Below are positions 12,234-21,759 of a DNA stretch of 64,000 bases, in pieces. The notes beneath the pieces are model-generated. The model had not been told where the DNA came from. It searched no databases and saw only the letters and a list, made by a program, of their open reading frames with translations. Each line of letters begins with the position of its first letter. Positions within the stretch are counted from its first letter, which is position 1. The position numbers and the translations under genes are program-made. The stretch lies in the NCBI GenBank assembly GCA_024138025.1, contig JAMXBD010000573.1:124001-188000 (forward strand), in the 5' to 3' direction. Source of the stretch: Combretum micranthum. Its lineage: Eukaryota; Streptophyta; Magnoliopsida; Myrtales; Combretaceae.

Positions 12234-12702
12234 TGTTGGATGTGTGACTCAAATTCCAGCAAAACTAGTAGCTTTGGGATCTACACCGCCGGCCTTTGTA
12301 CTGATCACTGTCAGCCTTCGTGCCAGCTTTAAAATTTTGCATGATGTGGATGTTGAAGGTCGACTCAAAGCCACTAGCCTTCATTGGGTACATCACCGGT
12401 GTTGCATACATAAGCCACCGGCTTTTGGCCGACGTTGGTTTAAAATTGGTGACCTTTCAAATGCCATTCTTTGTGTCGGCTTACACGATATTTATACATG
12501 TTTGTGTGTTGTTTATTAAAGTTTATGAGATTTGAGATCAATGAGATCACTTGTACACATCTTCTGTACTCCATTTCTTCAACAGTAGTGAATTCTTCTC
12601 TCCTCTGCCCATAGTTTTTCCCACAAGGGTTTCCACATAAAATCTTGTGTTATTTACTTTTGTGTTCGTTTTTGCCATTGTTTGCCATATCGAATTGTAA
12701 TA
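12234..12702 (+). repeat. Putative LTR of an unassigned retrotransposon
   Basis: Begins with TGTTGGATGTGTGACTC and is followed directly by a primer-binding-type sequence (TGGTATCGGAGCC, 12705-12717), the layout expected of a 5' LTR. The right border lacks a clear CA. It contains several GC-rich near-palindromes (CACCGCCGGC, ATCACCGGTGTT, AAGCCACCGGCTT). No matching second LTR is visible. The frames 12217-12519 and 12320-12535 overlap it and are not considered genes. Confidence 0.4.
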
Positions 12703-12704
12703 AG

Positions 12705-12717
12705 TGGTATCGGAGCC
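12705..12717 (+). promoter_or_regulatory. Primer-binding-site-like sequence
   Basis: TGGTATCGGAGCC resembles the initiator-tRNA-Met primer site TGGTATCAGAGC used by plant LTR elements, with one mismatch. Confidence 0.5.
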
Positions 12718-12914
12718 AATGGTTCGATTGAGAAACTTCCATAGTTGGCCTCCATGTGGAAAGAAGAGTTTTGTGGTGTGACTTATTTATAAAACCCTTC
12801 ATGTATGGTGAGGTTGGTTGGAGCAGACCACTCATAAAGTGGGTTTAGTCGAGTTAATTTGGTAAGCTCTTATTGAGGAGAGTATGACCTAGCTCATTGT
12901 GGAGACTCACAGTT

Positions 12915-12925
12915 GAGGGGGAGAT
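12915..12925 (+). promoter_or_regulatory. Polypurine tract
   Basis: GAGGGGGAGAT lies directly before an LTR starting TGTTAAGATG. This is the normal position of a 3' polypurine tract, yet gag follows rather than precedes it. Confidence 0.55.
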
Positions 12926-12926
12926 T

Positions 12927-13098
12927 TGTTAAGATGCAATTGTAAGGTTGAAAAGATCCTACATAAGAAATATAAGACCTATGTAAAGAGTTTATATGAG
13001 GAAAGATGTTATAGATGGTGTCAAGCCCATTTTTGTATTCCTTCACAAAGCCCATTTAAAGAATTTCTCCCCGTTAAAGGCTTCCTCCTCTTGTAACA
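12927..13098 (+). repeat. Copia LTR (172 bp)
   Basis: Starts TGTTA and ends TAACA, perfectly inverted. It is followed after two bases by a primer-site match (TGGTATTAGAGAC, 13101-13113) and then by a copia gag. A polypurine tract lies directly upstream, so this LTR may be shared by two joined copies. The partner 3' LTR of the downstream element is not in the window. Confidence 0.6.
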
Positions 13099-13100
13099 AT

Positions 13101-13113
13101 TGGTATTAGAGAC
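13101..13113 (+). promoter_or_regulatory. Copia primer-binding site
   Basis: TGGTATTAGAGAC, two bases after the LTR end, resembles the initiator tRNA-Met site. The copia gag starts 27 bp further on. Confidence 0.5.
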
Positions 13114-13139
13114 AAGGGTTTGGTTTTGTTTTCTCTACA

Positions 13140-13865
13140 ATGACAATAGTAAAGTATGATATCCCCTTGTTGGATTGCAACACAAGATTTTCTCTATGAT
13201 AGGTCAAGATGCGAATGGTTCTTGCTCAGATGGATTTGGATGATGCATTATTAGGATTTGATGAAATGCCTTCGTCATGGTCATCAAAGGAACAACAACG
13301 TAAGGATTGAAAAGAACTTTCTCAAATTCATCTTTATCTATCAAATTAGATTTTGTAGGATGTGTTGAAGGAGAAGACAGCTACTGGGTTATACCTAAAA
13401 TTAGAGCAGTTGTGTATAATAAAGAATTTGACCAACAAATTGTATTTGAAGCAACGACTATATTCATACTGTTTAACTGAAAGTAGGTCTCTAGAAGATC
13501 ACTTGGCCATCTTTAAAGAAATTGTTTCTGATTTGGAGACTTTCAAGGTTAAGTATGATGAGGAGGATTTAGCTTTAATTTTATTGTGTTTGCTACCTCC
13601 GTCTTATTCGAATTTTAGAGACATACTTTTGTATAGTTGTGATTCTCTTACAATGGAGGAAGTCTATGAAGCTTTAGCTTCTTTTGAGAAGATGAAACAA
13701 CTTGTGATTACACTTGAGCCACAAGCAAAGGGGCTTGTTACTTATGGTAGGAGTTAGCATCACAATTCTAGTGGAAATTCAAGAGGAAGATCAAAATCAT
13801 TAAATAGGGATAAGGACTGTAGGTATCACAAGAAAAAAGGACACATCAAATCTGAATGCTATAAG
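13140..13865 (+). pseudogene. Ty1/copia gag, broken
   Basis: Starts at ATG 13140 with MTIVKYDIPLLDCNTRFSL, then meets a stop. The main gag domain (UBN2/Retrotran_gag_2 type) is open at 13362-13757, with the typical pattern SLEDHLAIFKEIVSDL and LALILLCLLPPSYSNFRDIL. A zinc knuckle follows at about 13818-13859, but its second cysteine is replaced (CRYHKKKGHIKSEC instead of CxxC...H...C). A stop separates the gag domain from the knuckle. Gag would form the capsid and bind the element's RNA. It is clearly non-functional here. Confidence 0.85.
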
Positions 13866-13979
13866 TTGCAGAACAAAAATAAGAGAGCTACTGAAAATCA
13901 AAAGGGGAGACAAGTAGAACAATTTGCTAAAGCTTATGTAGTTAAAGACCACAGTAGTGGAGACCTTCTTGTTGCTTCT

Positions 13980-15130
13980 AATGATGATCCTCAGATCGGT
14001 GAGGAGTGGATTACAGTTGTTCTTTTCATATGTGTCCCAATCAGGATTGGTTTTTAACAGATGAAAAGGTATCCAAGGTTGTTGTCCTATTAGATAATAA
14101 AGCTTCTTGTAGGGTTGCAGGTATTGGTACTATCTAAATCAAAATGTTTGATGGTATTTGTCAGGACTCTTGGTGATGCGAGACATATGCCTGACTTGAA
14201 GAGAAATTTAATTTCTTTGAGTACTCTTAATACAAAAGGGTACAGATACACTAATGAAGGTAAAGTTTTGAAGATCAGTAAAGGATCACTTACAATGATG
14301 AAGAGATAGAAAAAGAATGCTAATTTATATGTTTTGCAGGGTTCAGTTGTTGCAAGCGATGCAACCATCACTTCTTCTTCCTCTGTCAGATGAAGATACT
14401 ACTGAACTTTGGCATATGCGTATAAGGAATTTGAGTGAAGCCAGTATGACTGAATTGAGTTGAAGAGGACTTCTTGATGAAAAGACATCAATAAATTAAA
14501 TTTTGTGAACACTGCATCTTTGGGAAGCAAAAGAGAGTCAGATTCACCATAGGTACTCATAATATAAAAGGTACTCTTGATTATATCCATTCTGATCTTT
14601 GAGGGGTATATAGAGTGCCTTCAAGTGGAAGTGCTATATACATGTTGACCATCATTGATGATTTCTCTAGAAGAGCTTGGGTATTTTTCTTGAAATAGAA
14701 GAATGATGTTTTACCTATATTTAAGGAGTGGAGGGAAATAAGTAAAGTGTCTTCGCATCGATAACGGCTTAAAGTTTTATTTTAATGAGTTCAATGTTCT
14801 GTGTATGTCAGAAGGAATTGTGAGGCATCTAACAGTTCATGGCACACCTCAACAAAATGGGGTAGAAGAATGGACGAATAGGACTATTATGGAGAAAGTC
14901 AGATGTATGCTTTCTACTGCATAGTTACTGAAGTCATTCTAGGCTGAAGCAGCTTCTACAACATGTTATTTGATTAATAGGCCTCCATCAACTATAACTG
15001 AGAAGAAAATTCCACTAGAGGTATGGTCTAGTACTCCTGCAAATTATTCAGAATTGAAGATATTTGGTTATCCTGCATATGCTCATATAGATAATGGGAA
15101 GCTTGAGCTAAGATCTCTGAAGTGAATATT
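13980..15130 (+). pseudogene. Ty1/copia protease-integrase remnant, truncated
   Basis: Follows gag in the order expected for copia. A pre-integrase piece (ELWHMRIRNLSEASMTELS, about 14406-14460) precedes the integrase core: DYIHSDL at about 14576, then MLTIIDDFSRRAWVFFLK near 14640-14700, and IFGYPAYAHIDNGKLELRSL near 15060-15120. Many stops and frame changes occur. The sequence ends abruptly at about 15130 inside integrase, where the Tekay LTR begins. Reverse transcriptase and RNase H are missing. The small frame at 14115-14309 and its neighbours are fragments of this region. Confidence 0.8.
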
Positions 15131-16789
15131 CCATGTATTAGGAAGGTTATATTGTGGTTTGGAAGGAGTTGGAAGAGTTAAATGTAAAAATTTTCGTGTT
15201 TGAAAAATAGAGGAATTATGCAACCTGAATTGCAATGTACGCTGTCTCGAATGCCACTAGCGTACCAGCCGATATTAAGGTTCTAGCTTATGATCTTTTG
15301 CCGGCGTAAAGACCCAAAAGTTTTGTACATAATGTATTTTCTTAATGATGGCTTAAAGTCCATCAATGTATAATCCCTACACCGCCGGCGTTAAGGCTTA
15401 CATTGTCGGTGTTAATTACCAGTATGGGCCCTGCAAATTTCAATTTTTTGAACTTTCTTCCAACGTCTTCCAATACATGATATATGACTTTTTTATCAAG
15501 GATTTGCCTTGTAAGATGTTATATATATGTCATGTGATGACTTTGGATTGTTTTTAAATAAGATTCAATAACTTCCTAAGTTATAAACTAGTGAGTATAA
15601 GCTTGACTTAGGATAGTGATGTTAATATAGTTGATTTGTGTAGAATAGAGATAGATACTTAGTTGGAGATTCCCTTTGATTCTCAATCCGATCCAAGTAC
15701 ACAATAATTTGATTGATTATTGATTAGGAGAGGCGTATTCACATTTGAATTTAATTAAAGATTAATAAAAAGTTTATTGAAATAATTTGTGGTTGAGTTG
15801 TGTCTAGTCTAGGGAACGACAACCTTGTCATGATGCAATGGCACGATAGTTTGGTACTTAGTCCAAATCTTTTTCATGATGCAATAACTCAAATCCATGA
15901 TGCAATGGTAGTTTATCTTAATGGCTTAATGGATAGCAAAGGGGGTTAACTATATCGGTATATTCTCTGCTTAGGCTCGGGAGGAAATAATATGTTTTAG
16001 TTCACGGGTATGGGACCGTTGAACTAATTGATGTTATAGACCGGGATAAGTGGAGTGTATAAAGGAGTATGAATCCTAGATGAAGCTATTAATAATCTTT
16101 ATCGGCTAGATATAGGAGATATAGATATCTGGTCTATCTATATCAACCTCCTGAGCAGTTGCTGTTACTCAGGACCCCTAGAATTCCTAAGCTTGAATCG
16201 GAGTTTAAATACTCCAGTGTTATTTTTACTCACTTAACTAAAGATAATGAAGCTATGGTGAATTGTTGCATTGCATTTAGTTAAGTGTGTATGGCATGTG
16301 TATTTGGTTGCACTATTGTGTACTGGGCTTTTAGCTCATGCTGCTATCTTGCAGGTAATTATGATGATGAGCTCTATGATGATATGGGCTATGGGACTGA
16401 CTGGGAAACATCTATGGATGATTAGGAGTGCAACCTAGTAGTAGTTGTTTAGGACTTTTGATGTATTTTTGTGAAGTGTCTGGGCTTATTTGTTAAGCCT
16501 TGACATGTAATTTTATTTTAAGTGGTGTATGTAATGAAGTTTGTTTGTATGTAAGTTTTATGTGTTTTGAGTGATCCTTGGGAGACCTTCAATTAATGTA
16601 TGTGATGTATGTTTTGTATATATATGAGATGACCTACTACTAGTATAGTGGTAGTATTTCTTAATTCAAATCATGTGAATATTATATCTGTTTTTAAGAA
16701 AGCAATCATTACAAACGCTTCTTTTTATATTATAATACTTGAGTATTTCCTAATACTTGGGTATTTTGCGTGGTCAAGGGATTTGGCAT
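15131..16789 (+). repeat. 5' LTR of Tekay-like element, truncated at both ends
   Basis: Matches 22601-24312 from CCATGTATTAGGAAGG onward, including an exactly shared stretch of over 150 bp around 16080-16240. Compared with the 3' LTR it lacks the first ~840 bp, which are replaced by copia sequence, and the last ~36 bp (3' copy 24313-24348). The string TTGGCAT is directly followed by CAGAG and the primer site. The frame 15366-15557 inside it is not a gene. Confidence 0.85.
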
Positions 16790-16794
16790 CAGAG

Positions 16795-16806
16795 TGGTAT
16801 CAGAGC
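16795..16806 (+). promoter_or_regulatory. Primer-binding site of Tekay-like element
   Basis: TGGTATCAGAGC is the exact initiator tRNA-Met primer sequence used by many plant Ty3/gypsy and copia elements. It lies five bases inside the retained end of the 5' LTR. Confidence 0.85.
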
Positions 16807-17019
16807 CTTAGTTTGTATGACTGCCTGCTTAAATGAGATTACTAAGTATGATTTGACTGTAAGTGTAATGTGATTCGCTTGGAATAAACTTAAATTGACT
16901 TGAGTGATATAATTGGTTCAAATGTTACCTTGACTGTTTGCTTGATTGTTGATTGAATAACATATCATTAGGATTGCATATTTAATAAAGACCATTCATA
17001 TATTGTATGTTGTTCATAG

Positions 17020-18320
17020 ATGGACAGAACTCGAAGACAAACTAGACAATAGTCGGAAAGAGAAGACATGCTATCTCCTCCTTCACCGTCAACTCCTCAA
17101 ATTTCTACTTCATCACCTATTCTGGTCTCTACTACTACTCCATTTCCTACTTTTGCTTCTACGACTCAAGTTCCACAGCCACCTCCGATGCCTCAAATGC
17201 CTTCTTTCCCTCCTATGCCATCAATGCCACAAATGACATAAATGCCAATGGAAGATCCGAATGCTATGTGTGCAATATTCAGGGATATGTTTGCTATGAA
17301 GCAACAGTATCAACAAATGAAGTACCAACACTAGCAATAATTTATACAACAACATGTTCCTCAAGTGATGAGACAAGGAGCAAATGTGCAAGGCAATGAA
17401 AGGAATGGTCGAGTTAAATTACATGACTTTGTCAAGATTGTGCCAGAGTTTGACGAAACAGTTTCAGACCCTACTACTGTTGAGCATTGGGTTGAGGAGT
17501 TAAAGAAAGCCTTTGCAGCTAGAAAAGTTTTAGAAAATAGAAAGGTTGATTTAGCGGTTTATATGCTCAAGAAGGAGGCGAATAATTGGTGGAGATTCAC
17601 AATCAAGATATGGTGAGACCAATTCCATGGGTTAGGTTCAAGGAAGCCTTCTTTCTACAATATTTCCCCAACACAGTTCGAAAACAGATGTTTCAGATTG
17701 GTTGAGTCTCAGGCAAGGCAATAGAACTATTGAAGAATATTATGTAAAGTTTTGTAAATTGCTTAGATTTATTGGAGGAGTGTACAATGATGAAAGGATG
17801 AAAATTCAAAAGTTTCAAGATGTTTTGAATATGGAAATCAAAGGAGAAGTCAAAATGTTTCAACTTCCGATGTTATCAGATGCTGTAAATAAGGCGAAGC
17901 TGGCAGAACAAATTTAGAATGAGAATAAGACTCAAAGTGATAGGCGAATTACATTTCTAGGGAAAAGACCCGCACCCTTCACTCCTTACAAGAAATATGA
18001 TAACTATGGTAAAGGGAAGAAACCATTTCCGGGAAACAAATTGATTTTGGGATCTTCTACTAAGACTTCTACGCCTTTCAACACATTTGAGAAGAGATGT
18101 CCTAGATGTTTCAGGCCTCATGAGCAAATTCAATGTAAGTGGACACTGGGAGCGTGTTTTGCTTGTGGGAAAGTAGGACACAAAGCTTCAGAGTGTAAGG
18201 ATCCAGTACTACAACCTATTTTCTATGCCTATTGCAAACAAAGAGGACATCATGTGGCTAATTGTACCAACAAACCAAGGAATGATGGTCCTAACCCTGG
18301 AAAAGGAATGACAGCAGCTA
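17020..18320 (+). pseudogene. Ty3/gypsy (Tekay-like) gag, broken
   Basis: Starts at ATG 17020 (MDRTRRQTRQ) with an in-frame TAG at 17050. A proline, methionine and glutamine-rich N-terminal part follows, then the retrotransposon gag domain (VEHWVEELKKAFAARKVLEN and YMLKKEANNWWRF, 17365-17616), a second gag block (17702-17917), and two knuckles. One is intact (CFACGKVGHKASEC, about 18155-18196). The other is incomplete (YAYCKQRGHHVANC, about 18220-18262). Several stops stand where related elements have Gln. The frame 17003-17236 is a shadow in another frame. Confidence 0.85.
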
Positions 18321-18880
18321 GGATTTTTGCCTTACAGCAATATGAGATTGCCCCATTCATAGATACTCTAGCAGATACTATAATGATTGCAAATCATCCA
18401 GCATATACATTAATAGACACCAGTGCAACACATGCATGTTTGGCTGAAAAGTTTGTGAATGAGTATGGCTTGAAATTTGAAGTGTTGACCGATAGAGTAA
18501 TAAGTATTAATACTGCTTTAAGTGTGAAGTCTAGACAACCTTGTATTTATAGAGAAGTTAATGTAAAAATTGCTAATAGTGATATGCTAATTGATATGAT
18601 GGTTTTGCCTATAGTTGATTTTGATGCGGTTTTGAGTATGAATTGGTTAAATATGTATAAAGTAATTATAGATTGTAATAAGGCGGAAATGAGTTTTGAT
18701 ATGGAGAGTAGGAAGGTTACTCATGTCTTGGAGAAGAAAAGACTTAAAAGTATGTATACAATGGAGTTGTGGGAGAAGACTTCAGAAACAGTTGTAAAGT
18801 GTGAAGAGCTTGATGTTGGTATAGTACCCATGGTGAAAGACTTTGTAGATGTTTTCCCTGAAGAATTACCTTACCACTAG
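18321..18880 (+). pseudogene. Ty3/gypsy protease region, active site changed
   Basis: Continues in frame from the zinc knuckles (18041-18880 is open). The retropepsin active site reads LIDTSATHACLA (about 18410-18445), so the third position of the D-T/S-G triad is Ser and the Gly is lost. A typical downstream block, LPIVDFDAVLSMNWL, is kept. The frame ends in a stop shortly before the reverse transcriptase. Confidence 0.8.
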
Positions 18881-20244
18881 ATAGGGAGATTGAATTTGGT
18901 ATTGAAGTGATTCCGAGAACCACTCCTATTTCAAAGGCTCCTTATAGAATGGCTCCTGTAGAATTGAAGGAATTGAAAGTTCAGTTGGAAGAATTGCAAA
19001 AGATTGGTTTTATACGACCTAATATTTCCCCATGGGGTGCTTCTATTCTCTTTGTGAAGAAGAAAGATGGAAGTCTACGAATGTGTATCGATTACATGGA
19101 GTTAAATCAAGTCACAATTAAGAACAAGTATCCTTTACCCCGTATTGATGACTTGTTTGATCAATTGAAAGGAGCGAATGTCTTTTCAAAGATTGATTTG
19201 AGGTCAGGTTATTATTAGCTTCGAATTAAATAGAAGGATGTACCAAAAACGGCTTTTCGCACTCGATATGGACATTTTGAATTTTTAGTTATGCCGTTTG
19301 ATTTAACGAATGCCTCTGTCGCATTTATGGACCTTATGAATGGAGTATTCGAGGATTATTTAGATTGGTTTGTGATTGTATTTATAGATGAGATTCTAGT
19401 GTATTTGAGAAGTGAAGAAGAACATGAAAAGCATTTAAGTTTAGTTCTTCAAAGATTGAAAGAAAGGAAGTTATATGCCAAGTTTAGCAAATATGATTTT
19501 GGTTGAAAGAAGTTGCATTCTTAGGGCATATTATTACAAAGGATGGGATATCTATTGAACTTGAAAAGGTTAAAGCAGTATTGTAATGGTCAAGACCCAC
19601 CAATGTTACTGAAGTGAGAAGTTTCTTGGGTTTAGCAGGTTATTATCGAAGATTTGTTCAAGAATTCTTGAAAATTGCAACGCCTTTGACAAGACTAATC
19701 CAGAAGCATATGAGATTTATGTGGGATGATCAAGCGAGAGAAGCTTTCAAGAATTGAAGAAAAGGTTAATATCTGCACCTATCTTAGCCTTACCGTAAGT
19801 GAGAAGGAATTCACAGTTTATAGTGATGCTTCAATACAAGGTCTTGGATGTGTTTTGATGCAAGACAACCAAGTGATCACTTATGCATCTAGCCAATTGA
19901 AACCACATGAAAAGAATTATCCCGTGCATGATTTAGAGCTTGCAGCAGTCGTTTTAGCTTTGAAATTGTGGAGACATTATTTGTTTAGGGAGAAGTGTAA
20001 AATATTCACGGATCACAAAAGTCTGAAGTATATTTTTACTCAGAAAGAATTGAATATGCGCCAAAGAAAATGGCTTGAATTGATCAAGAATTATGATGTA
20101 GAGATTCTATATCATCTGGAAAAAGCCAATATTGTAGCTGATGCTTTGAATAGGAAGAAACAAATGAGTATGGCAACCATGATTACAAGTAAAAAAGAAA
20201 TACAAGAAGATTTGCGAAGATTGGATCGAAGTAACCTTAGATAA
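18881..20244 (+). pseudogene. Ty3/gypsy reverse transcriptase and RNase H, broken
   Basis: The RT begins near [16 protein letters not shown] (18910) and continues with [20 protein letters not shown]. The catalytic box at 19381-19392 reads FIDE instead of FIDD, so one catalytic Asp has become Glu. Stops stand in YY*LRIK*KD (about 19210-19230). RNase H follows: [20 protein letters not shown] near 19815, [16 protein letters not shown] near 19940 and [12 protein letters not shown] near 20010. The order RT-RNase H-integrase marks Ty3/gypsy. Open pieces are 18907-19218, 19291-19506 and 19726-20244. Confidence 0.88.
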
Positions 20245-20245
20245 A

Positions 20246-21715
20246 GTGGAAGTGATGATTGCAAATTTGACACTCAGACCAACTCTTATGGATTTGATTA
20301 AACAAAGACAACAAGAAGATTCACAAAGTGGGAAGATAAAAAGTGTGATACAAGAAGGAAGAAGAAAAGAGTTGAGACTTGATGAAGACAGTGTTATCAG
20401 ATTTGGAAACAGAATATATGTACCAGAGATAGGGGAATTGAGAAGAGAAATCTTGAAGGAAGCTCATGCAACGATGTATTCAATACATCTAGAGAGTACG
20501 AAGATGTACAAGGATTTGAAGAAGAATTATTGGTGGAACAATATGAAGAAAGACGTTGCGGAGTATGTATCCAAGTGTGTGACATTTTAGCAAGTAAAGA
20601 TGGAACATCAAAGACCTGATGGTGAATTGCAACCATTATCAATTCTAGAATGGAAGTGGGATGATATAACAATGGATTTTGTGAGTGCATTCCCTAAGAC
20701 CATGGCCAAGAATGAAGTTATATGGGTTATTGTGGATAGATTGACTAAATCATCACATTTTATACCATTGAGAATCGGGCGTTCATTGGAGAGAATGACA
20801 CGAATTTATATTTGAGAAATAGTGAGACTTCATGGTATAACATTATCGATTACATCAGACAGAGATACATGTTTTGTGAGTCGCTTTTGGAAGAGTTTAC
20901 TTGAAGTAATTGGTACGAAACTTCAGTTTAGTATAGCTTTCCATCCCCAAACCGACGGGCAATCCGAAAGGACAATACGGATATTAGAAGATATGCTTAA
21001 AGCTTGTACCTTGGATTTCGGAAGAAATTGGGATGATTATTTGCCTCTAGTCGAATTTGCTTACAATAATAGTTATCAGTCGGCAATACAAATGGCTCCG
21101 TATGAGGCATTATATGGAAGAAAATGCCGGTCTCCTCTCCACTGGGATGAAGTAGGTGAAAAAGCTCTAATTGGTCCAGAATTGATTTAATAGGCAATAA
21201 ACAAGATTCAACTTATTAAACAGAGATTAAAAGTCGCATAAGACTGATACAAAAGTTATGCCAATGAAAGAAGAAGACCACTAGAATTTGAAGTCGGAGA
21301 TCATGCTTTTCTTAGAGTCTCTCTAACCAAAGGAATAATTAGATTCGGTGTTAGAGGAAAATTGAACCCGAGATATATAGGTCCTTTTGAAATCTTGAAA
21401 AGAATTGGACCTTTAGCGTACTGGTTAGCATTGCCACCAAAATTATCGGATGTACACAATGTATTCCATGCTTCACAATTGAGGAAGTGTATATCGGACC
21501 CAGATGCCGTTATTGATACAAATCAACCGGAAATTCGACCTAATCTGACCACAGAGGAAAAGCCTGTTAAGATTTTGGAAAAAAAGGATAAAGTCTTAAG
21601 AAACAACATAATTCCTATGGTGAAAGTTCAATAGAGTAACCAATCCGAGCGCGAAGCGATTTAGGAAGTCGAGAATATCATGAGACGGAAATATCCTGAG
21701 CTATTTGAGCAATGA
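20246..21715 (+). pseudogene. Ty3/gypsy integrase with C-terminal chromodomain-like tail, broken
   Basis: The zinc region includes YKDLKKNYWWNNMKKDVAEY, but its last Cys is lost (KCVTF then a stop at 20588). The catalytic residues are visible: Asp in WDDITMDFVSAFP (about 20655), Asp in SITSDRDTCF (about 20850) and Glu in FHPQTDGQSERTI (about 20960). The C-terminal part NPRYIGPFEILKRIG (21364) is followed by PVKILEKKDKVLRNNIIPMV and RRKYPELFEQ, the layout of the Tekay/Del chromodomain that targets chromatin. Two adjacent stops at 21188-21193 stand where relatives carry Gln-Gln. Confidence 0.88.
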
Positions 21716-21745
21716 TCAAGGTAAGTTTCAGGGACGAAACTTTTT

Positions 21746-21759
21746 AAAGGAGGGAAGAG
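21746..21759 (+). promoter_or_regulatory. Polypurine tract of Tekay-like element
   Basis: AAAGGAGGGAAGAG lies directly before the TGAAATGACC start of the 3' LTR and just after the GGGACGAAAC string typical of this lineage. Confidence 0.85.

Noticed and set aside
12217..12535. Two overlapping frames of 100 and 71 codons
   Set aside because: They lie in a putative LTR, lack known domains and overlap in different frames.
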